This document shows, piece by piece, positions 17,733-25,991 of a DNA stretch of 33,343 bases. The stretch is from assembly GCF_913053745.1 (NCBI RefSeq), contig NZ_CAJXGF010000035.1, positions 1 to 33,343 on the forward strand, given 5' to 3'. The notes below the pieces were generated by a model. It did not search any database. It was not told where the DNA came from and saw only the letters and a program-made list of their open reading frames with translations. Numbering within the stretch: position 1 is the first letter of the stretch; each line of letters opens with the position of its first letter. A program made the translations under genes and the position numbers. The DNA comes from an uncultured Nitratireductor sp. Lineage in GTDB: Bacteria > Pseudomonadota > Alphaproteobacteria > Rhizobiales > Rhizobiaceae.

Positions 17733-19388
17733 ATGACGACGGCAAGCCGAGACGCGCTTGAATTGACGCCCGAAGTGATTGAGGCCGCAGCCGAGAGCAA
17801 AGCGTGGCCCTTCGAAGAGGCGCGCAAGATCGTCAAACGCTATGAGAGCGGCGCCTTCCCCGAAACCGTCCTGTTCGAGACGGGCTATGGCCCTTCGGGC
17901 CTGCCGCATATCGGCACGTTCGGCGAGGTGGCTCGCACCTCCATGGTGCGCCATGCCTTCCGCGTGCTCACCGAGGGCAAGGTGGAGTCGAAGATCCTTT
18001 GCTTCTCCGATGACATGGACGGGCTGCGCAAGGTGCCGGACAATGTGCCCAACAAAGACATGCTGCGCACGCATCTGGGCAAGCCACTAACGAAAGTTCC
18101 CGACCCGTTCTCCAACGAGTACCCGTCCTTCGGCGCGGCCAACAACGCGCGGCTGAGGGCATTTCTCGACCGGTTCGGTTTCGACTATGAGTTTGCCTCC
18201 TCGACAGAGTACTACGCCTCTGGCCGCTTCGACGAGATGCTGCTCACCATGCTGGAACGCTACGAAGCGGTTATGGCCATCATGTTGCCGTCGCTGCGTG
18301 AGGAGCGGGCACAAACCTATTCGCCCTTCCTGCCCATCCACCCGAAGACTGGCGTGGTAATGCAGGTTCCGCTCGAAGAGCGCAAGGTCGATGCCGGCAC
18401 CGTCGTCTGGCGCGACCCCGAAAACGGCGAGTTGTTTGAGACGCCCGTTACCGGAGGTCACTGCAAGCTGCAGTGGAAGCCCGATTGGGCGATGCGCTGG
18501 GCGGCCCTCGGCGTCGATTACGAAATGTCGGGCAAAGACCTGATAGACAGCGTCAAGCTGGCGGCGCAAATCTGCTCGGCGCTGGGCAAGAAGCCGCCGG
18601 AAGGGTTCAACTACGAACTGTTCCTGGACGAGAACGGCCAGAAGATATCCAAGTCCAAGGGCAACGGCCTGACCATCGACGAGTGGCTTGCCTATGCGCC
18701 GACCGAGAGCCTCTCGCTCTACATGTTCCAGAAGCCCAAGGCGGCCAAGAAGCTCTATTTCGACGTGATACCGCGCGCGGTGGACGAGTATTACACCTTC
18801 CTGTCGGCCTATGACCGGCAGGACTGGAAGAACCGTCTCGGCAACCCGGTCTGGCACATGCATGACGGCACGCCGCCGGCAATCGAACTGCCGGTGCCGT
18901 TTGCGCTGCTGCTCAACCTGGTCAGTGCCTCCAACGCGCAGAACACCGATGTTCTGTGGGGCTTCATCTCGCGCTATGCGCCCGGCGTCACGCCGCAGAC
19001 GCATCCCGAGCTCGACCGCCTTACCGGCTATGCGCTGCGTTACTTCGAGGATTTCGTAAAGCCGTCCAAGGCGTTCCGCGCACCCGACGAGGTTGAGCGC
19101 GAAGCACTTGCCGGCATCAACGAGGCTCTTGGCGCACTGCCGGCGGATGCCGATGGCGAAGCCATCCAGAACGCCATTTTGGATGTAGCGCGCGGGATCG
19201 AGCGTTACCAGGACCACAAGCGCAAGAGCCCCAATGGCGGGCCGGGTGTCTCGGTCGCCTTCTTCCAGATGCTCTACCAGGTGCTTCTGGGGCAGGAACG
19301 CGGCCCCCGCTTCGGCTCGTTCGCGGCCCTTTACGGCATCGCCGAAACGCGCGGCCTGATCGCTTCCGCGCTGAATGGTGAGCTCTGA
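17733..19388 (+). CDS. lysK: Lysyl-tRNA synthetase, class I
   Basis: Attaches lysine to tRNA-Lys. The 551-residue enzyme is of class I, unlike the class II LysRS of E. coli. The nucleotide-binding signatures are HIGT at 59-62 (in place of HIGH) and KISKS at 304-308. GGHC with WKPDWAMRW follows the family closely. I chose the ATG at 17733, which has GGAAAG just upstream and matches the usual start of alphaproteobacterial proteins ([19 protein letters not shown]); earlier in-frame starts at 17667 (TTG) and 17697 are less likely. Class I LysRS is known from archaea, spirochaetes and many alphaproteobacteria. It converges with the nuclease-like gene, 25 bases apart. Confidence 0.95.
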   Translation: MTTASRDALELTPEVIEAAAESKAWPFEEARKIVKRYESGAFPETVLFETGYGPSGLPHIGTFGEVARTSMVRHAFRVLTEGKVESKILCFSDDMDGLRKVPDNVPNKDMLRTHLGKPLTKVPDPFSNEYPSFGAANNARLRAFLDRFGFDYEFASSTEYYASGRFDEMLLTMLERYEAVMAIMLPSLREERAQTYSPFLPIHPKTGVVMQVPLEERKVDAGTVVWRDPENGELFETPVTGGHCKLQWKPDWAMRWAALGVDYEMSGKDLIDSVKLAAQICSALGKKPPEGFNYELFLDENGQKISKSKGNGLTIDEWLAYAPTESLSLYMFQKPKAAKKLYFDVIPRAVDEYYTFLSAYDRQDWKNRLGNPVWHMHDGTPPAIELPVPFALLLNLVSASNAQNTDVLWGFISRYAPGVTPQTHPELDRLTGYALRYFEDFVKPSKAFRAPDEVEREALAGINEALGALPADADGEAIQNAILDVARGIERYQDHKRKSPNGGPGVSVAFFQMLYQVLLGQERGPRFGSFAALYGIAETRGLIASALNGEL

Positions 19389-19413
19389 GTCGGACCAGAA
19401 TTCAGACTTTGCA

Positions 19414-20040
19414 TCACGAACCGGACGGCCCGCCGCTGAATATGCCCTTGCCGGCATTGCGGGCCGCCTCGGCCTGTTCGACATAGGGACCGCCGGTTTC
19501 GGCAAGTGCCCACCCGTTCTCCACCAGCCAGGCCCCGACATCGTGGCCCGAGAGTGAGCAGCGCATCGGCGCATCGCTGCTTTCGTCCTGCACCGTGGGT
19601 TCCCCTTCACCCTCCAAATGACATTCCACGGCTCGCCCGCGCAGCCAATAACGGAATGCCGTACGCGCGCGCTTGCCGCACGGCCAAGCCCCACCATCGC
19701 GAGCATCGCAAACCTGCTCTGGCGCGACAATGCGAATGCCGGCAATGGTGATTGTGCGCCCCTCGGTCTCCAACATGCCTGCGGCGATCGCGACCGGCCG
19801 ATAATAGAGTCTGTCCTCGGGCTTCGATTGGGGTGCGGGCGCGGCAAGTTCGCTGAGGGGAGTACGTGGATCCGCACGCTTCAACCCGGCACCATCGATC
19901 GGTGGTGGCGCCACGAGTTCGGGAGCGATGATCCGGGGCTGGCGCCGATCTTGCGCTCCGGCGAGACCGGGGACCAATACGGCGAAGATCGCCGCACCGG
20001 CAAGTAGCATGGCTCCACGTGACCGTCGCTTTTTCGTCAC
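19414..20040 (-). CDS. Exported thermonuclease-like (SNase-fold) protein
   Basis: A 208-residue protein with a Sec signal (KKRR then a hydrophobic core, cleavage probably after AGA near 30). A Pro/Ala-rich linker follows, then an SNase-like OB domain from about 110: ITIAGIRIVAPEQVC, a CGKRARTAFRYWLRG helix, RCSLSGHDVGAWLVENGWALA, and QAEAARNAGKGIFSG at the end. The loop that carries catalytic Arg and Glu in Staphylococcus nuclease does not align clearly, so nuclease activity is uncertain. Start is GTG at 20040, four bases after the stop of the S24 repressor gene, so the two are probably translated together. The reading frame is open further upstream but overlaps the repressor. Confidence 0.75.
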   Translation of the reverse strand: MTKKRRSRGAMLLAGAAIFAVLVPGLAGAQDRRQPRIIAPELVAPPPIDGAGLKRADPRTPLSELAAPAPQSKPEDRLYYRPVAIAAGMLETEGRTITIAGIRIVAPEQVCDARDGGAWPCGKRARTAFRYWLRGRAVECHLEGEGEPTVQDESSDAPMRCSLSGHDVGAWLVENGWALAETGGPYVEQAEAARNAGKGIFSGGPSGS

Positions 20041-20044
20041 TGGC

Positions 20045-20680
20045 TCAGACGATGCGCGCCATCCATTCCATCTGCGTTTTCTCCACGAGACGGTTGGGGT
20101 GCTCGGGATTGAGAGAGAGCAATTCGACCCGTTGGCTTGTCTGTCGTAACAGAACCTTGGCCATGACCTCCCCGTCGGCGGTTTTGACCACGACGCGGTC
20201 ACCACGCCGCAGGCGGGCAGTTGGATCGACAATCAGCGTATCGCCGTCGCGGTAGAGAGGCATCATGGATTCACCCTGCACCTGCAAAGCATAGGCGCCG
20301 TCGCGCGCGGATCCGGGAAGTTCGACATGCTCCCACCCTTCACCAAGTGGAAATCCCGCATCGTCGAAGAACCCGCCCGCACCTGCCTGGGCAAAACCGA
20401 TCAAGGGGACGCTGGACGAAGGCCGTCCGTAGGGCGCAGCCGGACGGCCCTCATTCTGCAGCAGTGCCACAAACTCCCAGAGCGTCGTGCCGGTCGCATC
20501 CATGATTTTCGAAAGGGATTCCGTGGACGGCCAGCGTGGACGACCGTCAGCGGAAAGACGCTTGGACTTGTTGAACGCGGTCGAATCCAACCCTGCCTTC
20601 CGGGCCAGACCGGAGGCGGAAAGCGAGTGACGCACAGCAAGTGCGTCTATGGCTGCCCAAACCTTGTCGTGCGAAAGCAC
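20045..20680 (-). CDS. S24 (LexA/CI-type) self-cleaving transcriptional regulator
   Basis: A 211-residue regulator. The N-terminal part (about 1-75) is an XRE-like helix-turn-helix (ASGLARKAGLDSTAFNKSKR). The C-terminal part is an S24 peptidase domain with catalytic S138 (QGESMMP) and K175 (EVMAKVL), and an Ala-Gly pair near 99-102 as the likely self-cleavage site. GTG at 20680 is the better start: relatives begin at MLSHD, and GGAAGG sits nine bases upstream. An ATG three codons earlier is possible. Such proteins usually repress their own promoter; an operator candidate lies just upstream (20706-20725). It is coupled to the nuclease-like gene. A DNA-damage trigger is an inference. Confidence 0.85.
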   Translation of the reverse strand: MLSHDKVWAAIDALAVRHSLSASGLARKAGLDSTAFNKSKRLSADGRPRWPSTESLSKIMDATGTTLWEFVALLQNEGRPAAPYGRPSSSVPLIGFAQAGAGGFFDDAGFPLGEGWEHVELPGSARDGAYALQVQGESMMPLYRDGDTLIVDPTARLRRGDRVVVKTADGEVMAKVLLRQTSQRVELLSLNPEHPNRLVEKTQMEWMARIV

Positions 20681-20705
20681 GCGATTCATCCTTCCGGAGT
20701 CATAA

Positions 20706-20725
20706 AACAGGAAAAAATACCTGTT
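20706..20725. promoter_or_regulatory. Operator candidate of the S24 regulator
   Basis: AACAGG (20706-20711) and CCTGTT (20720-20725) form a perfect inverted repeat around an 8-base A/T-rich centre. The A/T-rich middle and the position 17-45 bases before the start codons are typical of LexA/CI-type operators. The rest of the 20681-20873 gap also holds a perfect 12-bp palindrome, GCGGTTAACCGC (20817-20828), of unknown meaning. Confidence 0.55.
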
Positions 20726-20873
20726 CGGTCGTTTTATCGCTGGTAACGGAACTTGTCCATAAACCAACGCTTGCCGCCGGCCACTTCGACGCGTTGGTCG
20801 CGTGCCATGCGGCGTAGCGGTTAACCGCCGTCAATGCTCGATACCTTGGCCGCAGTGAGCCTGAAAAGAAACG

Positions 20874-21458
20874 TCAGCGGGGCGCGCGCTTGGCCAGGAT
20901 GCGCTGCAGGGTACGCCGGTGCATGTTCAGCCGACGCGCCGTTTCAGACACGTTGCGGTCGCACATTTCATAGACCCGCTGGATATGCTCCCAGCGCACG
21001 CGATCGGCGGACATCGGATTTTCCGGCGGCGCAACCTTTTCGCCGGCCTGGCGCGTGAGCGCGGCGTAAACGTCGTCGGCATCGGCCGGCTTGGCCAGAT
21101 AGTCGACAGCGCCCAGTTTCACTGCGGTAACGGCCGTGGCGATATTGCCGTAACCGGTCAGAATCACCGTGCGGGCATCCTTGCGTTTTTCACGTATCGT
21201 GGCCACCACATCGAGACCGTTACCATCAGCCAGGCGCATATCCACCACCGCAAATGCCGGCGGGGCCACCTTGGCGTGCGCGACCGCATCCTCGACGCTT
21301 TCCGCGGTTTCCACCGTGAAACCGCGGCTTTCCATCGCCCGCGCCAAACGCGTCAGAAAAGGCTTGTCATCGTCGACGATAAGAAGGGAGCGATCCTCGC
21401 CCAGAGCGGCGTCCGGGTCTTCAGCGGTGTTGCTTGTCATATCCAGCACGTTCAGCAC
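20874..21458 (-). CDS. actR: Redox response regulator ActR/RegA
   Basis: A 194-residue response regulator of the RegA/PrrA/ActR group. The receiver domain has the acidic pocket VDDD (28-31), phospho-accepting D73 in VVDMRLADGNG, a Thr in VILTGYG and the lysine in LAKPAD. A proline-containing linker leads to a Fis-type HTH at about 155-194 (CDRNVSETARRLNMHRRTLQRILAKRAPR), very typical of the group. The GTG start has AGGAAGAG upstream. It lies 35 bases after actS. In rhizobia the pair controls genes for low pH, low oxygen and CO2 or nitrogen fixation; here its targets are not shown. Confidence 0.93.
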   Translation of the reverse strand: MLNVLDMTSNTAEDPDAALGEDRSLLIVDDDKPFLTRLARAMESRGFTVETAESVEDAVAHAKVAPPAFAVVDMRLADGNGLDVVATIREKRKDARTVILTGYGNIATAVTAVKLGAVDYLAKPADADDVYAALTRQAGEKVAPPENPMSADRVRWEHIQRVYEMCDRNVSETARRLNMHRRTLQRILAKRAPR

Positions 21459-21493
21459 GTTACTCTTCCTAGAATCTTTCTAACCTAAATCCG

Positions 21494-22831
21494 TCAGCTT
21501 TCCAATTTAGGACTCTTTTCGCCCGATTCCAGATTGTCGCCGGGTACAATGAAAACCGATCGAGGCCAGATCACCTCGGCAAAGGCGCCTTTGCCCTTTT
21601 CGGCAAGGTTGCCGAAGCGGATATGGGCACCCGAGCGTTCGAGCAATGTCTTAGCGATGAACAGGCCGAGCCCCAATCCGCCACCGCTGCTGCCGGCCGT
21701 CGCCGAGCGTTTCGACATATAGGGCTCGCCGATCCGGTCGAGGATTTCGGCAGGGAAACCACGCCCGTCGTCGGTTACGAGAAGCCCCACGGTTTCTGCG
21801 TCCCAGTGCCAGCGGATCGTCACGCTTTCGCTGGCAAAGTCCACCGCGTTCTCGACCAGATTGCCGAGGCCGTAGATTACGCCGGGGTTGCGCCGACCGA
21901 CCGGTTCCGGCCCTTCGGTCACGCCGGGCTCCAGGCGGATATCGATACCGAAATCGCGATGCGGGGCCGCTGTCTCCTCGATCAGCGAGGTGAAAGGCTG
22001 GCGCGCCATGTGCGCCTCGCCCTCCGACGACAGGCTGGTGAGTTGACGCAGGATTTCCCGGCAGCGCTCGCTTTGCGTGCGCAATAGTGTCACATCCTCG
22101 CGAAAACGCTCATCGTTGCCGAGCGCGCGCTCCATTTCGCGCGCCACCAGTGCAATGGTGGCGAGCGGCGTGCCGAGTTCATGCGCGGCTGCCGCCGCCA
22201 GACCGTCCAGCGCGGAAATGTGCTGCTCGCGCTGAAGCACGAGTTCGGTGGCGGCCAGCGCGTTGGCCAGAAGCCGCGCTTCCTTCGCCACCCGGTAGGC
22301 GTAAACTCCGGTAAACGCAATGCTCGACACCACAGCGATCCACACGCCGATGATGTAGATCAGGGGCATCACCAGCTCGGTCCCCGGGAACCAGGGCAGC
22401 GGGCGGTGGAAGACGGCAAGCACCGTCGTCAATACCACCACGAGAAAGCCCAGAAGTGCGGTCCAGCGCAGCGGCAACGACGTGGCCGAGATCACCACGG
22501 GCACTGTCATCAAAAGCGAGAAAGGGTTGGTGAGGCCGCCCGTCATATAGAGCAGGCCGGCGAGCTGGAAGGCATCGAATGTAAGAATGCCAAGTGCGGC
22601 CAGCGGCGCTAGTCGATGCGCCACGGGATAACGCAGCGCCATGTGGACGTTGAGCCATGCGGAGGCCGCAATCAGAGCAAAGCACATGCCCACCGGTAGA
22701 GGGAAATCGAGTCCGAAGGCGACGACGATCACTGCCGCGCTCTGACCGATGATCGCCAGCCAGCGCAGCTTGATCAACGTATTGAGCCGCAGGCCGTGGC
22801 TCGGATCGTGTGCCCTGATATCCTCAAGCAT
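21494..22831 (-). CDS. actS: Redox sensor histidine kinase ActS/RegB
   Basis: Membrane kinase of 445 residues with six probable transmembrane helices (about 25-175). The quinone-site motif GGLTNPF (98-104) is intact, the H box has H217 (AAAHELGTPLATI), and the redox-active cysteine of RegB is present as C257 in SERCREIL. ATP-binding boxes follow (NLVENAVDFA, DDGRGFP, GGGLGLGLFIAKTLL). The start at 22831 is chosen because relatives begin MLEDIRAHD; the frame is open to 22978 within the hrpB 3' end. It follows hrpB by 38 bases and precedes actR, the partner response regulator. Confidence 0.93.
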   Translation of the reverse strand: MLEDIRAHDPSHGLRLNTLIKLRWLAIIGQSAAVIVVAFGLDFPLPVGMCFALIAASAWLNVHMALRYPVAHRLAPLAALGILTFDAFQLAGLLYMTGGLTNPFSLLMTVPVVISATSLPLRWTALLGFLVVVLTTVLAVFHRPLPWFPGTELVMPLIYIIGVWIAVVSSIAFTGVYAYRVAKEARLLANALAATELVLQREQHISALDGLAAAAAHELGTPLATIALVAREMERALGNDERFREDVTLLRTQSERCREILRQLTSLSSEGEAHMARQPFTSLIEETAAPHRDFGIDIRLEPGVTEGPEPVGRRNPGVIYGLGNLVENAVDFASESVTIRWHWDAETVGLLVTDDGRGFPAEILDRIGEPYMSKRSATAGSSGGGLGLGLFIAKTLLERSGAHIRFGNLAEKGKGAFAEVIWPRSVFIVPGDNLESGEKSPKLES

Positions 22832-22869
22832 GGCGGCGTTATGGGGGAAGTCCACCCGCACTCCAAGAA

Positions 22870-25332
22870 CTATTTTTTGCGCGGTTTGGCGCGATGTGTC
22901 GCGGCTGCGTTCGCCGGATCTTCCGGCCAGAAATGCTTCGGGTAGCGCCCGCGCATGTCGGCACGAACATCCGCCCAAGATCCGGCCCAGAAACCGGGCA
23001 GATCCCGCGTGGTCTGGATGGGCCGGTGCGCCGGCGACAAAAGCTCCAGCTTGAGCGGAATGCCATCGGCCACCGTCGGGTGTTCGGTCAGACCGAAAAG
23101 CTCCTGCACGCGGATCGCCAGAACCGGCCCTTCCGCCTCATAGCGGATCGGCACGCGGCTACCCGAGGGCGCGTCGTAGTGGCTGGGCGCCATCTGGCCG
23201 ATGCGCCTTTGAAACGCGTGCGGAACCAGCGCGATCAGCCCTTCGCGCAGAATGTGCGGCGACAGCCGGGAGAGCGACGCCTCGCCGGTGAGAAACGGCA
23301 AAAGCCAGTCGTCGAGCCGTTCGAGAAGCGCCTCGTCCGACATGTCAGGCCATGGATCGCCCTTCGCCGCGTGGAGCCAGGCAAGCTTGCCCCTGAGCGC
23401 CTTCGCCTCCCTGTCCCATGGCAGAAGCGACAGCCCGTTTGCCCGCACGGCGTCGATCACCGCGCGGTCGGCGGCGGCACCGGAGGGGAGCGGTAGAACC
23501 TGCTCGGCCAGCACCAGCGCGCCCAGCCGGCGCACCCGCCGCTGCCTGAGCGTGCCCGCGCCACGGTCGAAGCGCGTCTCCGTCATCTCCTCGATCAGAT
23601 GTCCGAGTGCGGCCACGATCTCTTCTTCGTCAATCGCCGCCGCCGAGGCGATGCGCGCATTCTGCGCGCGCCCCTGAAGATCGGCGACGACCAGATACGC
23701 GCTGGCGGCCAAACGCTCCTCCGGGGCTAAAACGCCGCCACGACCATTGACCATGACGAAATGCCCATGCGCGCCCCGCGCCTTTGCCGCACGGTCGGGC
23801 CAGGCGTGAATGAGCAGAGCGCCCGCATGCGGCGGATTGCCAGCGCGGTCGCCGCCCGCATTCTTTGCGAGCCTTGCGGCCAGCCGGCGCGCCTGTTCCG
23901 CCCGCGCGCCTTTTTCCCTGCGGAAGCGCTGCAATCGGTCGTCCAGATCGGCGGACCGGCCACCCAGCCCACGCTCGGAGAGAAGGACAGCAAGTTCGGC
24001 CGCGGCAAGCGCATGGCCGTCTTCCGCCGCGCGCGCAACCATGTGGGCCAACCGCACCGGCAGGGCAAGTTTGCGCATCGCCTCGCCAGATGCGGTCAAT
24101 CGCCCCGCCTCGTCCAGCGCTTCGAGCCGCTGCAAGAGACTGCGCGCCTCGGCGACCGCCGGAGCCGGCGGTGCGTCGAGAAAGGAAAGCGAAGCCGGAT
24201 CGCTCACGCCGAATGCGGCGCAGTCGAGCAGCAGGCCAGACAGATCCGCCTCAAGAATTTCCGGCGGCGCGAAAGCGGGCAGCGCCGCCGTCTGTTCGGC
24301 CCGCCACAGCCGCAGCGCGATGCCCGGCGCGGTGCGCCCCGCACGGCCCGAACGCTGATCGGCGGAAGCACGCGAGACGCGCACCGTTTCAAGCCGCGTC
24401 AAGCCGGTCGAGGGTTCGAATTTCGGCAGCCGTGACAGGCCGCTGTCGATCACCACGCGCACGCCGTCGATGGTGACCGAGGTTTCGGCAATGGCCGTCG
24501 CCAGCACCACCTTGCGCCGCCCTTCAGCAGCGGGCCGGATGGCCGCATCCTGCGCCCGCCCGTCGAGACCGCCGTAAAGCGGGGCGATGTCCACATTGAC
24601 GGGCAGCCGTTCGGCAAGGCGCTCCGCCGTGCGCTCTATCTCGCGCTGGCCGGGCAGGAAGGCGAGCACGCTGCCTTCTTCCTCCGCCAGAACCGTGCGG
24701 ATGGCCCGCGCCATGGTTTCCTCGATGGCTTCGCCGGCCGGGCGCTCTTCATGACGCAGCTCGACGGGAAAGCTGCGCCCCTTACTCTCGATAACCGGCG
24801 CATCGCCGAGAAGTGCTGCAACGCGCGCGCCGTCGAGCGTGGCCGACATGACCAGAAGCCGCAAATCCGGCCGCAGCGCCGCCTGCGCATCGAGCGCCAG
24901 CGCCAGCGCGAAATCGCCATCGAGCGAGCGCTCGTGAAACTCGTCGAAAAGCACAGCCGCGATGCCGGAAAGCTCCGGATCGTCAACGATCATGCGGGCG
25001 AGAACGCCTTCGGTCACCACGAGAATACGCGTTTTGGCGGAAACCTTTCGCTCCATGCGCATGGCGTAGCCCACCGTCTCGCCCGGCTCTTCGCCAAGGA
25101 TCGCCGTCATGCGCCGGGCCGCGGCGCGCGCGGCCAACCGACGCGGCTCCAGAAGAACGATGCGCCCCTGCGACGCCCATTCGGCCTCCAGAAGCGCCAG
25201 CGGCGCAAGCGTTGTCTTGCCCGCTCCCGGTGGCGCGACCAGCACCGCCTTTCCCTGCACCTCCAGCGCTGCGCTCAGCGTCGGCAGCACGTCCGTTATC
25301 GGCAGGTCGGGGAGCTTTGGCACTGCCGTCAT
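22870..25332 (-). CDS. hrpB: ATP-dependent helicase HrpB (DEAH-box)
   Basis: An 820-residue DEAH-type RNA helicase. The motor motifs are visible: Walker A APPGAGKTT (about 33-41), LFDEFHERSLDGD (DEFH in place of DEAH, as typical for HrpB), VMSATLDG, and QRSGRAGRTAPG (motif VI). A ratchet-type helical region and the HrpB-specific C-terminal domain follow (YPKHFWPEDPANAAATHRAKPRKK end). Length fits the family (about 810-830). The ATG overlaps the stop of the ABC ATPase gene (ATGA), so translation is probably coupled. Its RNA substrate is not known. Confidence 0.93.
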   Translation of the reverse strand: MTAVPKLPDLPITDVLPTLSAALEVQGKAVLVAPPGAGKTTLAPLALLEAEWASQGRIVLLEPRRLAARAAARRMTAILGEEPGETVGYAMRMERKVSAKTRILVVTEGVLARMIVDDPELSGIAAVLFDEFHERSLDGDFALALALDAQAALRPDLRLLVMSATLDGARVAALLGDAPVIESKGRSFPVELRHEERPAGEAIEETMARAIRTVLAEEEGSVLAFLPGQREIERTAERLAERLPVNVDIAPLYGGLDGRAQDAAIRPAAEGRRKVVLATAIAETSVTIDGVRVVIDSGLSRLPKFEPSTGLTRLETVRVSRASADQRSGRAGRTAPGIALRLWRAEQTAALPAFAPPEILEADLSGLLLDCAAFGVSDPASLSFLDAPPAPAVAEARSLLQRLEALDEAGRLTASGEAMRKLALPVRLAHMVARAAEDGHALAAAELAVLLSERGLGGRSADLDDRLQRFRREKGARAEQARRLAARLAKNAGGDRAGNPPHAGALLIHAWPDRAAKARGAHGHFVMVNGRGGVLAPEERLAASAYLVVADLQGRAQNARIASAAAIDEEEIVAALGHLIEEMTETRFDRGAGTLRQRRVRRLGALVLAEQVLPLPSGAAADRAVIDAVRANGLSLLPWDREAKALRGKLAWLHAAKGDPWPDMSDEALLERLDDWLLPFLTGEASLSRLSPHILREGLIALVPHAFQRRIGQMAPSHYDAPSGSRVPIRYEAEGPVLAIRVQELFGLTEHPTVADGIPLKLELLSPAHRPIQTTRDLPGFWAGSWADVRADMRGRYPKHFWPEDPANAAATHRAKPRKK

Positions 25333-25991
25333 TCCCCAATCCGCACGATGTCGCCGCCGGCGGCTTCGGCGTCGGCTGCGTCATGCGTCACGAGAAGCAC
25401 CGGCAATCCGCTTTCGCGGGCCTTGGAGAAAACCAGTTCGCGGGTTTGCGCGCGCAATTCCGCATCGAGCTTGGAGAAGGGCTCGTCCAGAAGCAGGGCG
25501 CGCGGCGTGGACGCCAGCACGCGCGCCAGAGCCACCCGCGACTTCTGCCCGCCGGAAAGCGTTGCAGGGTCGCGCGCCTCAAGCCCCGCAAGGCCGACGC
25601 CCTCAAGCGCGTGCGCGACACGCTCCACCCGTGCCGCGCGGCCGCGCACCGCCTCCGGCAGCGCGAACATCAGATTGCCGCCGACGCTCATATGCGGAAA
25701 TAGAAGCGGGTCCTGAAAGAGAACACCCACATGCCGGTCTTCAGGCTTCAGCGCCGTCACCTCCGTTCCAGCGACGAAAACCCTGCCCCGCGCCGAAAAC
25801 ACCGGATCGAGAAATCCGCCAACATAGGCGAGCAGCGTGGACTTGCCGGCCCCCGACGGCCCCATGACGGTCAGCACCTCACCGGGCGCGACCCGTTTTG
25901 TCAGCGAAACGATCTCGCGCCCTTCAAGCGCAATCGTCACCCCGTCGATGAAAAGTCCGGCGTCCGTCAAATCCCGTTTCCGTTCAAACAT
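25329..25991 (-). CDS. ynjD: ABC transporter ATPase, YnjD-like
   Basis: A 220-residue ATPase subunit with all NBD motifs: Walker A GPSGAGKST (about 44-52), Q-loop FQDPLLFPH, signature LSGGQKSRVALARVL, Walker B ALLLDEPFSKLD and the H-loop VTHDAADAE. It overlaps the permease gene by 8 bases and ends overlapping hrpB. With the permease and the binding protein upstream it forms the transporter equivalent to E. coli YnjBCD. The substrate is not established for that family; ThiQ-like relatives also match the ATPase. Confidence 0.85.
   Translation of the reverse strand: MFERKRDLTDAGLFIDGVTIALEGREIVSLTKRVAPGEVLTVMGPSGAGKSTLLAYVGGFLDPVFSARGRVFVAGTEVTALKPEDRHVGVLFQDPLLFPHMSVGGNLMFALPEAVRGRAARVERVAHALEGVGLAGLEARDPATLSGGQKSRVALARVLASTPRALLLDEPFSKLDAELRAQTRELVFSKARESGLPVLLVTHDAADAEAAGGDIVRIGE

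Noticed and set aside
18087-19877. 596-codon open frame on the minus strand opposite lysK
   Set aside because: It is antisense to a certain tRNA synthetase, has no domain pattern, and reflects high GC third positions.
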